Assembly (NCBI RefSeq): GCF_038405225.1
Contig: NZ_CP151657.1
Span: forward strand, 2,046,001-2,110,000
Direction: 5' to 3'
From: Arthrobacter citreus
GTDB taxonomy: Bacteria; Actinomycetota; Actinomycetes; Actinomycetales; Micrococcaceae
DNA: 64,000 nt
Position numbers and translations under genes: made by a program. The notes under the pieces are model-generated. The model was not told the origin of the DNA and ran no database searches. It saw only the letters and a list, made by a program, of their open reading frames with translations. Positions 35,178 through 44,769 of the stretch are shown in pieces (position 1 is the first letter of the stretch; each line of letters opens with the position of its first letter).

Positions 35178-36452
35178 GTGAAAAAATCATCCCGCACCTT
35201 TGCCGCACTGACCGCCGCCGCCGCCCTTGGACTGGGCGCTTCCCCGGCTTCCGCCGGAGGCTGGCACCCCGATCCGCCGGATCCGCCCGCGGTGCCGGCG
35301 CCCGGGGAGGTCACCACCGTAGCCGACGGCCTGGTGTCTCCCCTGAGTTTCGCAGTGGGGCGTGGCCCAACCTTTGACGTAGCCCAGGCAGTTGCCGGGT
35401 TGCTCACCAGAACCGAAGACGGTGAGACGGAGGTTTTGGACGCCGGCCCTGAGGGGTACGAGTCCTCAGCCGTCTCGCGCTCCAGGGGGACCACCTACTA
35501 CACCTTCACCACCGGGGCCATGACCCATGACCCGGCCCTGAACACCTCGCTGCTCAAGTCGATTGACAGGGACGGAACGATCGAGACCATCACGGACATT
35601 GCTGAGTTTGAGTACAGCGAAAACCCGGACAGCGTGAACACCTACGGCTTCCAGGACCTGGATCCTGCCTGTGCCGCCCAGATCCCGCCTGAGGTCCCTG
35701 CGAGTTACACCGGCCTCCCTGACTCCAATCCCTACGCCACGCTGCCGACCGGCGATGACAGCGTCTTGGTGGCCGACGCGGGAATGAACGCCATCGTGGA
35801 GGTGGACCTCTCCGACGGCAGCGTTTCCACAGTGGCAGTCCTTCCGCCCGTCCCGGCCACGATCACCGCCGAGGCAGCCGCTGCGGTTCCGCTGCCGCCC
35901 TGCACCGTTGGTGCAACCTACAATCTGGAACCGGTCCCCACCGACATCGAATGGGGACCCGACGGGGAGCTCTATGTAACGTCGCTCCCGGGCGGCCCTC
36001 CAGAGGCTGGCCTGGCTCCGGGGTCCGTCTACCGGGTCAACACCGACGACGGCAGTTCCGAGCTGATAGCCACCGGCTTTGCCGCGGCCACCGGCCTTGC
36101 CGTGAACGACAACGGCGACATCTTCGTGGCCGAGCTGTTCGGCAACAGGATCTCGGTGGTGCCGGCGGGTTCCGATACTCCGGAGCTGTTCTACGAAGTC
36201 AACCAGCCCGCCGCCGTCGAGCTGCGCGGGGACGTCCTCTACGTCTCCGTGGACGCGCTGCCTCCCGGTGGGCCGGAGGAACCGGGTGCGGAGCAACCTC
36301 CCGTGGAGCCACCCGTTGACCCGGCACCTGCTGCCGGCCGGATCATCAGCATTGAGCTCGATTACGGGGACGACGACTGCTACGGAGGAGGCCACTGGCG
36401 CCATGGCGGCACCAGCCACGTTCACGGCGGCGTTCACGGGGACGAAGATTAG
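35178..36452 (+). CDS. Secreted ScyD/ScyE-family protein
   Basis: The 424-residue protein has a clear signal peptide ([19 protein letters not shown]..., cleavage near ASPASA-GG). The body carries beta-propeller-like segments such as [36 protein letters not shown] and [17 protein letters not shown]. The C-terminal tail is Pro/Glu-rich and then Gly/His-rich. ScyD/ScyE are secreted proteins first named in cyanobacterial scytonemin clusters; no scytonemin genes are here. The start is GTG with GAGGAG 5 nt upstream. The function in actinobacteria is unknown. Confidence 0.82.
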   Translation: MKKSSRTFAALTAAAALGLGASPASAGGWHPDPPDPPAVPAPGEVTTVADGLVSPLSFAVGRGPTFDVAQAVAGLLTRTEDGETEVLDAGPEGYESSAVSRSRGTTYYTFTTGAMTHDPALNTSLLKSIDRDGTIETITDIAEFEYSENPDSVNTYGFQDLDPACAAQIPPEVPASYTGLPDSNPYATLPTGDDSVLVADAGMNAIVEVDLSDGSVSTVAVLPPVPATITAEAAAAVPLPPCTVGATYNLEPVPTDIEWGPDGELYVTSLPGGPPEAGLAPGSVYRVNTDDGSSELIATGFAAATGLAVNDNGDIFVAELFGNRISVVPAGSDTPELFYEVNQPAAVELRGDVLYVSVDALPPGGPEEPGAEQPPVEPPVDPAPAAGRIISIELDYGDDDCYGGGHWRHGGTSHVHGGVHGDED

Positions 36453-36504
36453 GAGCCCCGCGCCAGCCAACAAGGCCCAGAGCCCATAAGGCCCCGGAGC
36501 GCAT

Positions 36505-36544
36505 AAGAGAGGGGACGGTTCCCGTTGGAACCCTCCCCTCTCTT
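36505..36544. terminator. Bidirectional intrinsic terminator
   Basis: AAGAGAGGGGA and GGTTCC arms pair with GGAACC and TCCCCTCTCTT around CGTT, with one internal mismatch. It separates the convergent ScyD/ScyE-type and rbfA genes. Confidence 0.9.
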
Positions 36545-36588
36545 GGCCTGGCTACCGCCGCGTTCTGACGAAAGGCGGAGCCGGTGGC

Positions 36589-37071
36589 TTATTTGCTGTC
36601 GGAACCGGCGGGAGCCTCCCCGCCGTCCTCGTCGTCTTCGTCTTCGTCGAAGTCCTCATCCTTGCGGTACGGATCGGCGTCGCCGGCGTACGTGGCGCCT
36701 TCCTTGAGGGCCTCAAGTTCCGCGTCGCGCTTCTTGGCGGCCCGGATGAGTTCCTCCAGGTGGCTGGCGTTCACGGGAATCTCGTCAGGAACGAATTCGA
36801 GCGTGGGCGTCAGGCGCACCGTGATGTTCTTGCCCACCTCGGCGCGCAGGACTCCGCGTGCGGACTCCAGGGCAGCCTTGGTGTCAGCCTGCTGGGCCTC
36901 GTCGCCGAAGACCGTGTAGTACACCGTGGCGTGCTGCAGGTCGTTGGTGACGCGGGCATCGGTGAGGGTCACAAACCCCAGCCGGGGATCCTTGATCCGC
37001 CGTTCCAGCGCCTGGGCAACTACAACCTTGATTCGGTCAGCGAGCTTCGCAGCGCGTGCTGGATCTGCCAT
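36589..37071 (-). CDS. rbfA: Ribosome-binding factor A
   Basis: The 160-residue protein binds the 30S precursor and helps 16S 5'-end maturation. The KH-like core includes RAAKLADRIKVVVAQALE and DLQHATVYYTVFG. An acidic C-terminal tail rich in Asp and Glu (about 135-160) is common in actinobacteria. AAGGAGAGG lies 3-9 nt before the ATG. It follows infB after a 188-bp spacer with hairpins. Confidence 0.94.
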   Translation of the reverse strand: MADPARAAKLADRIKVVVAQALERRIKDPRLGFVTLTDARVTNDLQHATVYYTVFGDEAQQADTKAALESARGVLRAEVGKNITVRLTPTLEFVPDEIPVNASHLEELIRAAKKRDAELEALKEGATYAGDADPYRKDEDFDEDEDDEDGGEAPAGSDSK

Positions 37072-37218
37072 TACCTCTCCTTAACTAAGATTCTTCGGAT
37101 CGTACAACGACGGCGGCAGGAGCCGGCACATCGCGTACGTCATATGTTCTTGCGCGGCCTAACGGCGGCGCGGAAGCGAAAGGGCCAGCCGCCGTCCGGC
37201 GTTGGCCCTCCCGCTGGG

Positions 37219-37249
37219 GACGGGGCCGCCGGAAACCGGCAGCCCCGTC
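37219..37249 (-). terminator. Hairpin downstream of infB
   Basis: GACGGGGC and GCCGG arms pair with CCGGC and GCCCCGTC around AAA, just after the infB stop. A second AGGGCCA/TGGCCCT stem-loop follows at 37181-37209. Neither has a clear U-tract, so they may attenuate or process the infB-rbfA transcript. Confidence 0.55.
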
Positions 37250-37259
37250 TCAGGTACTG

Positions 37260-40211
37260 CTAGGCGCGCGGCTTCTCCCGCATTTCGAAGGTCTCGATGA
37301 TGTCGCCTTCGTTGACGTCGTTGAACGAGCCCAGACCGATACCACACTCGAAGTCCGTGCGGACCTCGGTGGCGTCGTCCTTGAACCGCTTGAGCGACTC
37401 AACGGTGAGGTTGTCACCGATGACCTTGCCGTCACGGGTAACCCGTGCCTTGGTGTTGCGCCGGATGACACCGGAGCGGACGATCGAGCCGGCGATGTTT
37501 CCGAACTTGGAGGAACGGAAGACTTCGCGGACCTCGGCGGTGCCGAGCTGGACCTCTTCGTACTCGGGCTTGAGCATGCCCTTGAGTGCAAGCTCAATGT
37601 CATCGATTGCTGCGTAGATGACGGAGTAGAAGCGCATGTCCACGCCTTCACGCTCTGCCAGGTCGGCAACGCGCTCGGCCGGCTTGACGTTGAAGCCAAT
37701 GATGACGGCGTTGTCCACCGTCGCCAGGTTGACGTCGTTCTGCGTGATGGCACCAACGCCGCGGTGGATGACGCGCAGCTGCACGCCTTCGCCAACGTCG
37801 ATCTTGAGCAGCGAGTCTTCCAGGGCTTCCACGGCACCGGAAACGTCACCCTTGAGGATGAGGTTAAGGGTGTCAACCTTGCCGTCAGCAACGGCCTGGT
37901 CGAAGTCCTCGAGGCTGATGCGCTTGCGGCGCTTGGCCAGGGCGGCGTTGCGGTCCGCAGCTTCACGCTTCTCAGCGATCTGGCGGGCGGTGCGCTCGTC
38001 GTCGGTCACGAAGAAGGTGTCACCGGCGCGGGGAACGTTGGACAGACCCAGCACCTGGACCGGACGGGAAGGTCCAGCCTCGGAGACGGTCTCGCCGTTC
38101 TCGTTGAACATTGCACGGACGCGGCCATGAGCCGTTCCGGCAACGATCGTGTCGCCAACCTTCAGCGTTCCTGACTGGACCAGAACGGTTGCTACTGCAC
38201 CGCGGCCCTTGTCCAGGTTCGCTTCAATGGCGATACCGCGGGCGTCCTTGTTCGGGTTGGCGCGCATGTCCAGGGCAGCGTCTGCGGTGAGCAGCACGGC
38301 CTCGAGCAGGGCGTCGATGTTGAGGTTCTGGCGGGCAGAGACCTCCACGAACATGGTGTCGCCACCGTATTCCTCGGGAACCAGGCCGTATTCGGTCAGC
38401 TGACCGCGGACCTTCTCCGGGTTGGCGCCTTCCTTGTCGATCTTGTTCACTGCGACCACGATCGGCACATTGGCTGCCTGGGCGTGGTTCAGTGCTTCGA
38501 TCGTCTGCGGCATGACGCCGTCATCCGCAGCGACCACCAGGACGGCGATGTCGGTCACCTTGGCACCACGTGCACGCATGGCGGTGAACGCCTCGTGGCC
38601 CGGGGTGTCAATGAAGGTGATCGGACGCGTTGCGCCCTCGTGGTCGAACTGGATCTGGTAAGCACCGATGTGCTGGGTAATGCCGCCGGCTTCACCCTCA
38701 ACAACCTTGGTGTTGCGGATGGCATCCAGCAGGCGGGTCTTACCGTGGTCAACGTGACCCATGATCGTGACTACCGGAGGACGTGCCTCGAGGTCGTCGT
38801 CGCCTTCGGCCTCAAGCTCGGCATCGAAGTCGATGTCGAACGTGCTCAGCAGTTCGCGCTCTTCGTCTTCCGGCGAGACAACCTGGATCTTGTAGCCCAG
38901 TTCCGAACCCAGGACGCCGAATGTCTCTTCGTCCAGGGACTGCGTGGCCGTTGCCATTTCACCGAGGTGGAACAGTACGGTCACGAGTGCTGCCGGGTTG
39001 GCCTCAATCTTGTCGGCGAAGTCCGTGATGGACGCGCCGCGGCGCAGACGGACAACAGTGTTGCCGTCGCCGCGGGGCACCGAAACGCCACCCAGCGACG
39101 GAGCTGACATCTGCTCCAGTTCCTGCCGCTTTGCCCGCTTCGACTTGCGCTGCTTGCCGCGTCCTGCGCCGCCCTTGCCGAAAGCACCGGCAGTGCCGCC
39201 GCGTCCGCGGCCGCCCTTGCCGAAGCCGCCGCCAACGGGTGCGCCGCCGCCTGCACCGGGAGCTCCACCGGGTGCGCCGCCCGGACCCCTGCGGGGTCCG
39301 CCGCCGGCACCGCCGCGTGCCGGGGCTGCCGGACGCTCGGTGCGGTTGGGCATCATGCCCGGAGTCGGACGGGGACCGCCGGGTCCGGCGGGACGTGCCG
39401 ATGCCGGACGCGGTGCGCCCGGACGGGGTGCGCCCGGACGCGGTGCGCCGGGACGGGGACCGCCGGAGCCTGCTGCCGGACGGGGACCGCCGGCGCCTGC
39501 TGCTGCGGGACGCTCAGTATTCTCGTCACGGCGGCCCGGACGGGGCATGCCCTGCGAGGGAGCAAACGGGTTGTTGCCCGGACGCGGTGCGCCCGAACCC
39601 CGCTCGTTTTCGCCGCGGCCACGGGGGCGCGGCATGCCCTGGGACGGGGCAAACGGGTTGTTACCCGGACGCGGTGCGCCCGGACGGGGTGCGCCGCTGC
39701 GGGCGCCGCCGTCAGCAGGCTTTTCAGCCTCAGGAGCCTTCGGGCCCGGACGTGCGCCGGGCTTGACGGCCGAGGACGGTGATGCAGCCGGCTTGTCAGC
39801 GGCCGGTGCCTTTTGGGCAGCGGGTGCTGCCGGAGCCGGTGTTGCCGGCTTCTCGGCGGCGGGAGCTGCGGGGGCCGGAGCCGCGGGAGCCGGAGCTGCC
39901 GCAGCGGCTGCCGGAGCCGGGGTCGGTGCCGACGGCGCCGGTGCAGCGGGTGCCGCAGCCGGGCGCGGGCCGGGGGTGCCGGCCTGTGCAGCGGGCTTGG
40001 AGTCGGCCTGCGCGGCCGGCTTGGAATCGGCCTGTGCGGCCGGCTTGGAATCGGACGCCGGGAAGGCGCCGCGAAGCTTCTTGACTACGGGTGCCTCAAT
40101 CGTTGATGAGGCGGAACGGACGAATTCGCCCAGTTCCTGCAGTTTTGCAACTGCGTCCTTCGAGGTGATGCCGAGCTCTTTGGCGAGCTCGTGTACGCGG
40201 ACCTTGGCCAC
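37260..40211 (-). CDS. infB: Translation initiation factor IF-2
   Basis: The 983-residue GTPase delivers initiator tRNA to the 30S subunit. The N-terminal IF2N helix ([14 protein letters not shown]) is followed by a long Pro/Ala/Gly/Arg-rich region (about 50-365) with internal repeats. The G-domain has [16 protein letters not shown] and NKIDKEG, then domains II, III and IV. The GTG start has AGGAG 4 nt upstream. Members from other phyla are often shorter because of this linker. Confidence 0.97.
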   Translation of the reverse strand: MAKVRVHELAKELGITSKDAVAKLQELGEFVRSASSTIEAPVVKKLRGAFPASDSKPAAQADSKPAAQADSKPAAQAGTPGPRPAAAPAAPAPSAPTPAPAAAAAAPAPAAPAPAAPAAEKPATPAPAAPAAQKAPAADKPAASPSSAVKPGARPGPKAPEAEKPADGGARSGAPRPGAPRPGNNPFAPSQGMPRPRGRGENERGSGAPRPGNNPFAPSQGMPRPGRRDENTERPAAAGAGGPRPAAGSGGPRPGAPRPGAPRPGAPRPASARPAGPGGPRPTPGMMPNRTERPAAPARGGAGGGPRRGPGGAPGGAPGAGGGAPVGGGFGKGGRGRGGTAGAFGKGGAGRGKQRKSKRAKRQELEQMSAPSLGGVSVPRGDGNTVVRLRRGASITDFADKIEANPAALVTVLFHLGEMATATQSLDEETFGVLGSELGYKIQVVSPEDEERELLSTFDIDFDAELEAEGDDDLEARPPVVTIMGHVDHGKTRLLDAIRNTKVVEGEAGGITQHIGAYQIQFDHEGATRPITFIDTPGHEAFTAMRARGAKVTDIAVLVVAADDGVMPQTIEALNHAQAANVPIVVAVNKIDKEGANPEKVRGQLTEYGLVPEEYGGDTMFVEVSARQNLNIDALLEAVLLTADAALDMRANPNKDARGIAIEANLDKGRGAVATVLVQSGTLKVGDTIVAGTAHGRVRAMFNENGETVSEAGPSRPVQVLGLSNVPRAGDTFFVTDDERTARQIAEKREAADRNAALAKRRKRISLEDFDQAVADGKVDTLNLILKGDVSGAVEALEDSLLKIDVGEGVQLRVIHRGVGAITQNDVNLATVDNAVIIGFNVKPAERVADLAEREGVDMRFYSVIYAAIDDIELALKGMLKPEYEEVQLGTAEVREVFRSSKFGNIAGSIVRSGVIRRNTKARVTRDGKVIGDNLTVESLKRFKDDATEVRTDFECGIGLGSFNDVNEGDIIETFEMREKPRA
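39541..39682. repeat. infB: 55-bp direct repeat inside infB
   Basis: Two 55-bp copies (39541-39595 and 39628-39682) encode [18 protein letters not shown] in the disordered linker. The differences are mostly synonymous. Confidence 0.8.
39982..40053. repeat. infB: 24-bp tandem repeat (x3) inside infB
   Basis: Three adjoining 24-bp units encode DSKPAAQA repeats near the start of the IF-2 linker. Units 2 and 3 are almost identical; changes in unit 1 are silent. Confidence 0.85.
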
Positions 40212-40343
40212 ATTTCTCCTGTCTCGGTCCGCACCGAGCCAGGTACGAACCGTCTATTTCCTGCGGGCTTCCACTGCAGTCACAGCAAAGCCCATAGCAG
40301 AGCACAACAAAGCACTCATCGCTGGGTACTCATCGGGTTTCCA

Positions 40344-40721
40344 TCAGATTTCTGACCCGCTTTCAGGTTGGACGGTTTCGAGCCCGCTCCCGGTCGGAGC
40401 TGACTCAAGAGCCTTGAACCAAGCTTCCGCATCCGCGGTGTCCACCTGGCCCCGAAAGGCCCGGTTGAACGCGCGTCGCCGAAGCGCTGCTGCAAAGCAT
40501 GCTGATCCGCGGTGCACCCAGGCCCCGCGGCCAGACATGCGGCGGTGTTCGTCGACCTGGACGGCAATCCTGCCGTCCATGTCCACACCTACCAGCCGCA
40601 TCAGAACAGCCTGGTCATCCGTTTTCCTGCACCCAATGCATGTCCTCTGCGGAACATGAACTGCAGCGCCTGAGGCTGCAGGGGACAAAAGGAAAGCGGA
40701 CGGCGACCCGGCCTCATACAT
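40344..40721 (-). CDS. ylxR: YlxR family RNA-binding protein
   Basis: The 125-residue DUF448 protein has PQRTCIGCRKT and GRGAWVHRGSACF, the usual signature with the cysteines retained. It sits between nusA and infB as in most bacteria. The N-terminal ~22 residues (starting MYEAGSPSAF) are variable; the start at 40721 avoids overlap with nusA. YlxR proteins bind RNA or RNase P RNA; the precise role here is not known. Confidence 0.9.
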   Translation of the reverse strand: MYEAGSPSAFLLSPAASGAAVHVPQRTCIGCRKTDDQAVLMRLVGVDMDGRIAVQVDEHRRMSGRGAWVHRGSACFAAALRRRAFNRAFRGQVDTADAEAWFKALESAPTGSGLETVQPESGSEI

Positions 40722-40770
40722 TCTAACGCGTTTCTCTCGCTGTGCCGCATCCACCCCGGGACCTGTCTGC

Positions 40771-41742
40771 TTAAGCGGTCTTGGCGTCGGAAACGATATC
40801 AATCCGCCAACCGGTCAGCTTCGCTGCCAGCCGGGCGTTCTGCCCCTCCTTGCCGATCGCCAGCGACAGCTGGTAATCGGGGACGACAACGCGTGCCGAG
40901 CGGGTGTCTTCGTCGGTGATCGTCACCGAGTTAACGCGCGACGGCGACAGCGAGTTGGCGATGAACGTTGCGGGATCCTCGCTGAAGTCCACAATGTCGA
41001 TCTTCTCGTCATGCAGCTCGGTCATGACAGCGCGGACGCGGGAACCCATCTCGCCGATGCAGGCGCCCTTGGCGTTGATGCCCGAGACGTTGCCCTTCAC
41101 GGCGATCTTGGTCCGGTGTCCGGCTTCGCGTGCCAGCGCCACGATTTCAACGCTGCCGTCGGCAATTTCGGGTACTTCCAGTTCAAAGAGCTTCCGCACC
41201 AGGCCCGGATGGGACCGGGACAGGGTAATGGAGGGGCCCTTGAAACCGCGGCGCACATCGACAACGAAGGCGCGCAGCCGGGAACCGTGGGTGTACTTCT
41301 CGCCGGGGACCTGCTCCGTGGGAGGCAGCAGTGCCTCCACGGCACCCAGGTTCACCTGGATCATGTGCGGGTTGTTGCCCTGCTGGATCTGTCCGGAGAC
41401 AATCTCGCCCTCGCGGCCCTTGAACTCACCCACAATGGCGTCGTCTTCGACGTCGCGCAGCCGCTGCAGGATGATCTGCCGGGCGGTGCTGGCGGCGATG
41501 CGGCCAAAACCGGTGGGGGTGTCGTCAAACTCGCCCACGGCCTCGCCGTCGTCGTCAACCTCGGTGGCCCAGATGGTCACGTGGCCGTTCTTGCGGTCCA
41601 CCTCGGCGCGTGCTCTATCCTGCGCGCCGGCGGTCTTGTGGTACGCCACCAAAAGCGCCTGCTCAATGGTCGGAACCAGCAGATCCAGGGGGATCTCCCG
41701 TTCGCGTTCCAGCAGCCTCAGCGCACTCATATCAATATCCAT
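40771..41742 (-). CDS. nusA: Transcription termination/antitermination protein NusA
   Basis: The 323-residue protein has an N-terminal RNA-polymerase-binding domain (1-105), an S1 domain (about 110-180), then KH1 and KH2 (about 185-320) with [19 protein letters not shown] and [20 protein letters not shown]. It lacks the acidic C-terminal repeats of enterobacterial NusA, as expected in actinobacteria. GAGGAGG lies 5 nt before the ATG, inside the end of rimP. Confidence 0.96.
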   Translation of the reverse strand: MDIDMSALRLLEREREIPLDLLVPTIEQALLVAYHKTAGAQDRARAEVDRKNGHVTIWATEVDDDGEAVGEFDDTPTGFGRIAASTARQIILQRLRDVEDDAIVGEFKGREGEIVSGQIQQGNNPHMIQVNLGAVEALLPPTEQVPGEKYTHGSRLRAFVVDVRRGFKGPSITLSRSHPGLVRKLFELEVPEIADGSVEIVALAREAGHRTKIAVKGNVSGINAKGACIGEMGSRVRAVMTELHDEKIDIVDFSEDPATFIANSLSPSRVNSVTITDEDTRSARVVVPDYQLSLAIGKEGQNARLAAKLTGWRIDIVSDAKTA

Positions 41743-42372
41743 CTAGGCCTCCTCAGCTGTGGTTTCTTCATCACTGCCGGCGATGCCGTCCAGCGGTACG
41801 TCTTCAATATGCGCGAATTCAACTTCAACGCGTCCCTTGCGGATGTTGCCGAAGGGGAGGGACATCTGCTCGCCCTGCTTCGGCTTCATGCCTTTTTTGA
41901 CCGGCAGTTCCGGTATCAGCGTGATGCCGTCCGCTTCAACGGACACCAGGCGGCCCTTGACGTCGTCGCCGGTCATGACGTTCACGTTGACCATGCGCCC
42001 GACGTTGCGGCGCCAGTGGCGCGGCTCGGTGAGCGGGCGCGAAACACCAGGAGAGGAAACCTCCAGGCTGTAGGGACGTCCGTCGTCGTGCGGATCTGCA
42101 TCCATGGCTTCGGAAAGCGCATGTGCGACGTCGGAGATGCGGTCGAGGCTGACGCCTCCGGCTTCCCCTTCGGGAAGGTCCACGATGACGTGCACGGTGC
42201 GGCTGGCACCGGCCATCTTGATCTCGATGTCCTCAAGGAAAAGCTGCTGCTGTTCAACCGTGGGAGCGAGGAAGTTCTTGAGCCGCTGCGTTTCAGCGGC
42301 AATTTCTGCGTGCATGGCCTTCTTGCGGTAATCCGATGACGTGTCTTTTTTGGGGCTGGGCCGAACCGCCAT
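41743..42372 (-). CDS. rimP: Ribosome maturation factor RimP
   Basis: The 209-residue protein is needed for 30S assembly. The N-terminal alpha/beta domain has LDRISDVAHALSEAMD and the segment YSLEVSSPGVSRPLTEPRHW, which is diagnostic, followed by an SH3-like C-terminal domain. It is the first gene of rimP-nusA-ylxR-infB. Upstream a GTAC-ctactagc-GTAC palindrome (near 42404-42419) lies in the likely promoter, and GGGAGG precedes the ATG. Confidence 0.94.
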   Translation of the reverse strand: MAVRPSPKKDTSSDYRKKAMHAEIAAETQRLKNFLAPTVEQQQLFLEDIEIKMAGASRTVHVIVDLPEGEAGGVSLDRISDVAHALSEAMDADPHDDGRPYSLEVSSPGVSRPLTEPRHWRRNVGRMVNVNVMTGDDVKGRLVSVEADGITLIPELPVKKGMKPKQGEQMSLPFGNIRKGRVEVEFAHIEDVPLDGIAGSDEETTAEEA

Positions 42373-42459
42373 AGGTGCCTCCCACTAGATGATGTTGTAC
42401 CTACTAGCGTACCGACTTTCCTGAGTCCCATCGGCATCGCAGCAGATGAGGGCCCGTTC

Positions 42460-43662
42460 ATGGCATCATCGGATGTAGTGAAAAAGCCCCCGTCCCGCAG
42501 AACGCCCGCGGCCGGCCGCGCCGGACGGGCGATGGCCGTCCTGGGCGGCGTGAGGCGTACCACTGTGTTGCTGGTCCTGGCCGCCGTGGTATTGAGCCTG
42601 GGAATGGTCGCCGGAAACGGGTCCGGTGAGGGCCGCGCCGCCAGCTTCTCCGAAATCGCGCAGACCGATGCGCGGGCCTCAGCCCTCGAACTCTCACGGC
42701 AGGCCGGCGAACTTGCCGAGGCCGCCCGGTCCACAACGCTGACGGCGGAGCTTGCCCGCCAGGCCGAAGTCCTCAACGAGCAGGCCGCAGTCCTTACCCG
42801 GGCCGGCAGTTTCCGCCGCGGCGTTCCGCCCTTCCCAGTTGCCGCGTCCGGAGCTGTCGCGTCCAACACCGGCTCGACTCACGCCGCCGATTCCGATGCC
42901 GCAGCGGACTACGTCCGGCTGCTGACCATTTCCGCCCGGTCCAGCCTGGACGGCGCCATCCGTGCGGATGCCGGCACCGCCCGGCTGCTGGCGTCCACCG
43001 GGGCCGCCCAGCAGGTGCTGGCCCTCCGGACCGCCGAAGCCGCCGGGCTGGATGCCCCGGAGCCGTGGAAGCCCGTCACGCCGTCCAGCGGAAGCGGCAG
43101 GTGCGCTTCCGAGGGAACAGGCGGCGCCAGCCCCTTCGCCTCACCCGGCGTCGCACCCGGTACCTCGTCCGGGACCGTACCCGAGGCCGCCACCTCCGAA
43201 ACCGGACCGGACGCCGCCCCGGATGCGGCGGCCGCCCTGCAGGCCGCTGTCCATGCCGAGTACGGCGCCGCGTATGCCTACGAAGTCGGTATGGCCCGCA
43301 CCTCCGGCACCGCCACCCGCGCGGAACTGGACGGGCGCAGGGAAGAACATCTCGCCGCCGGAGCCGAGGCAGTGCTGCTGCTGCCCGAGGTTTGCCTGCC
43401 CGCGCTGACCCGGGCACCGGCGTACTCGCTGCCGCCGTCGTTCACTGCGGACCCGGAGTCAGCCCTGGAGGAGCTGGAGGACTCCCTGCCGGCCGTGTAT
43501 GCCGATCTCGCGGCTCTGGGAAGCGGGACCGTACGTGCCTGGGCGGTGGAGCGCCTGGCGGAGTTGAGCACCGCACTCTATGCGGATGAGGGCTCCGTTC
43601 CGGCAGCACCGGGACTGGACCTGGACGCGGCGGGACTGCCGCAGGTCCCCGGCACCCCCTAG
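42460..43662 (+). CDS. DUF4439 ferritin-like domain protein
   Basis: The 400-residue protein has one N-terminal membrane segment (about 35-50) and a Ala-rich extracytoplasmic part with weak coiled coil. The C-terminal domain (about 255-385) contains HAEYGAAYAYEVGMAR and a helix with RREEHLAAGAEAV-like spacing, which fits the four-helix DUF4439 fold. No metal-binding pattern can be confirmed. It is divergent from rimP. The function is unknown. Confidence 0.75.
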   Translation: MASSDVVKKPPSRRTPAAGRAGRAMAVLGGVRRTTVLLVLAAVVLSLGMVAGNGSGEGRAASFSEIAQTDARASALELSRQAGELAEAARSTTLTAELARQAEVLNEQAAVLTRAGSFRRGVPPFPVAASGAVASNTGSTHAADSDAAADYVRLLTISARSSLDGAIRADAGTARLLASTGAAQQVLALRTAEAAGLDAPEPWKPVTPSSGSGRCASEGTGGASPFASPGVAPGTSSGTVPEAATSETGPDAAPDAAAALQAAVHAEYGAAYAYEVGMARTSGTATRAELDGRREEHLAAGAEAVLLLPEVCLPALTRAPAYSLPPSFTADPESALEELEDSLPAVYADLAALGSGTVRAWAVERLAELSTALYADEGSVPAAPGLDLDAAGLPQVPGTP

Positions 43663-43665
43663 CCT
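43660..43665 (+). promoter_or_regulatory. -10 box for the upstream ORF-kinase unit
   Basis: TAGCCT includes the stop codon of the DUF4439 gene and lies 6 nt before the ATG at 43672, predicting a leaderless start at the short ORF. Confidence 0.45.
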
Positions 43666-43671
43666 GTACTC

Positions 43672-43785
43672 ATGCACTCGTGCCAACACCCCGCCCATCA
43701 ATCCCGCCCCCTCCCCGGGAAGCGCCGGGCCATGCCCTGCGGCACCCCAGCGGGAAGCCGGACCCGGTTTTGGGCGCCGGAATGA
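43672..43785 (+). CDS. Short leaderless upstream ORF (37 codons)
   Basis: It begins MHSCQHPAHQSRPL and ends FWAPE. It is rich in Pro, Arg and His, has no membrane segment, and is in a different frame from the kinase. Its TGA overlaps the kinase ATG (ATGA), so ribosomes finishing it could restart at the kinase. It may be a leader peptide that couples or controls kinase translation. Whether the peptide itself matters is unknown. Confidence 0.45.
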   Translation: MHSCQHPAHQSRPLPGKRRAMPCGTPAGSRTRFWAPE

Positions 43786-44726
43786 CGGTACCCGTGTCCA
43801 TTCCCGGTCCCCTGCACCGGCAGTACGCCCAAACCCGTGCGGGCCGGGACTGGCTCACATCCCTTCCCTCGCTTGTCGACGCCGCCCGGCAGCGCTGGGG
43901 CCTCACCCTTGACCTGCAGGGACGGGAACCATGGCACGGCAACGGGGCCATGGTCCTCCCGGTTGCCTCGCCGTACGGCCCGGCGGTCCTGAAGGTGGCG
44001 TATCCGCATGACGAGGCCCTCACCGAACCGGCAGCGCTGGGCCTGTGGTCCGGATTCGGAGCAGTAAGGCTGTACGCAAGCCATGCCGACAGCGGAACGC
44101 TGCTGCTCGAACGCCTGGATGACGCCCGGACCCTGTCCGACGCCGCCATGGACACCGCCGTGGAGGTATGGGGCGGGCTGGTGCGGAAGCTGTCACTGCC
44201 GGCGGCGGACTCCCCCGGCTGGGCCGGGATCCCGTCGCTGGCCGAACGGACGGAGCAGCTCTCGGACGAGCTGCCCGCCGCCTGGGAAGACCTGGGGCGG
44301 CCCATCGAACGGCGCCTGCTGGAAGCGGCGCTGGAGGTCTGCCAGACCCGCGGCGCGGTGGGCCGGCGCAGCAGCAACGACGTACTGGTCCACACGGACC
44401 TGCATTTTGAGAACATCCTGTACCGCCGCCCGGGGGCCGACGGGCACGGGTTCGTGGCCATCGACCCCCAGGCGATGGTGGGGGAACCTGAATTTGCCGC
44501 CGCCCCCATGCTGTGGAACCGGATCGATGAGCTGGATCAGGCCCGGCCGGAGGCAGCCCTGCGCGGGCGGCTGCTCCGGCTCTGCGCGGCCGGCGGGCTG
44601 GATCCGGAAACGGCACGGCAGTGGAGCGTGCTGCGCGAGGTGGACAACTGCTTGGACTACAACCGTGACGGGAAGCGGAAGGACGCGGAACGCTCCGCCT
44701 GGGTGGCCGCCACCCTCGCGAACTAA
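43782..44726 (+). CDS. Aminoglycoside/hydroxyurea-type antibiotic kinase family protein
   Basis: The 314-residue protein matches the APH(6)/hydroxyurea-kinase family. It has an N-terminal IPGPLHRQYAQTRAGRDWL segment, the LLLERLDD hinge, the Brenner motif VHTDLHFENILY and the DFG-like AIDPQAMVGEPEFAAAP. The frame is open to a GTG at 43680, but ATG 43782 gives the normal family N-terminus and overlaps the upstream ORF stop. Family members phosphorylate antibiotics; many chromosomal members have unknown substrates, so resistance should not be assumed. Confidence 0.82.
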   Translation: MTVPVSIPGPLHRQYAQTRAGRDWLTSLPSLVDAARQRWGLTLDLQGREPWHGNGAMVLPVASPYGPAVLKVAYPHDEALTEPAALGLWSGFGAVRLYASHADSGTLLLERLDDARTLSDAAMDTAVEVWGGLVRKLSLPAADSPGWAGIPSLAERTEQLSDELPAAWEDLGRPIERRLLEAALEVCQTRGAVGRRSSNDVLVHTDLHFENILYRRPGADGHGFVAIDPQAMVGEPEFAAAPMLWNRIDELDQARPEAALRGRLLRLCAAGGLDPETARQWSVLREVDNCLDYNRDGKRKDAERSAWVAATLAN

Positions 44727-44769
44727 GCTCTGCGCGAGCTGACCCCTGTGCGAACGGACACCTGCAGCC

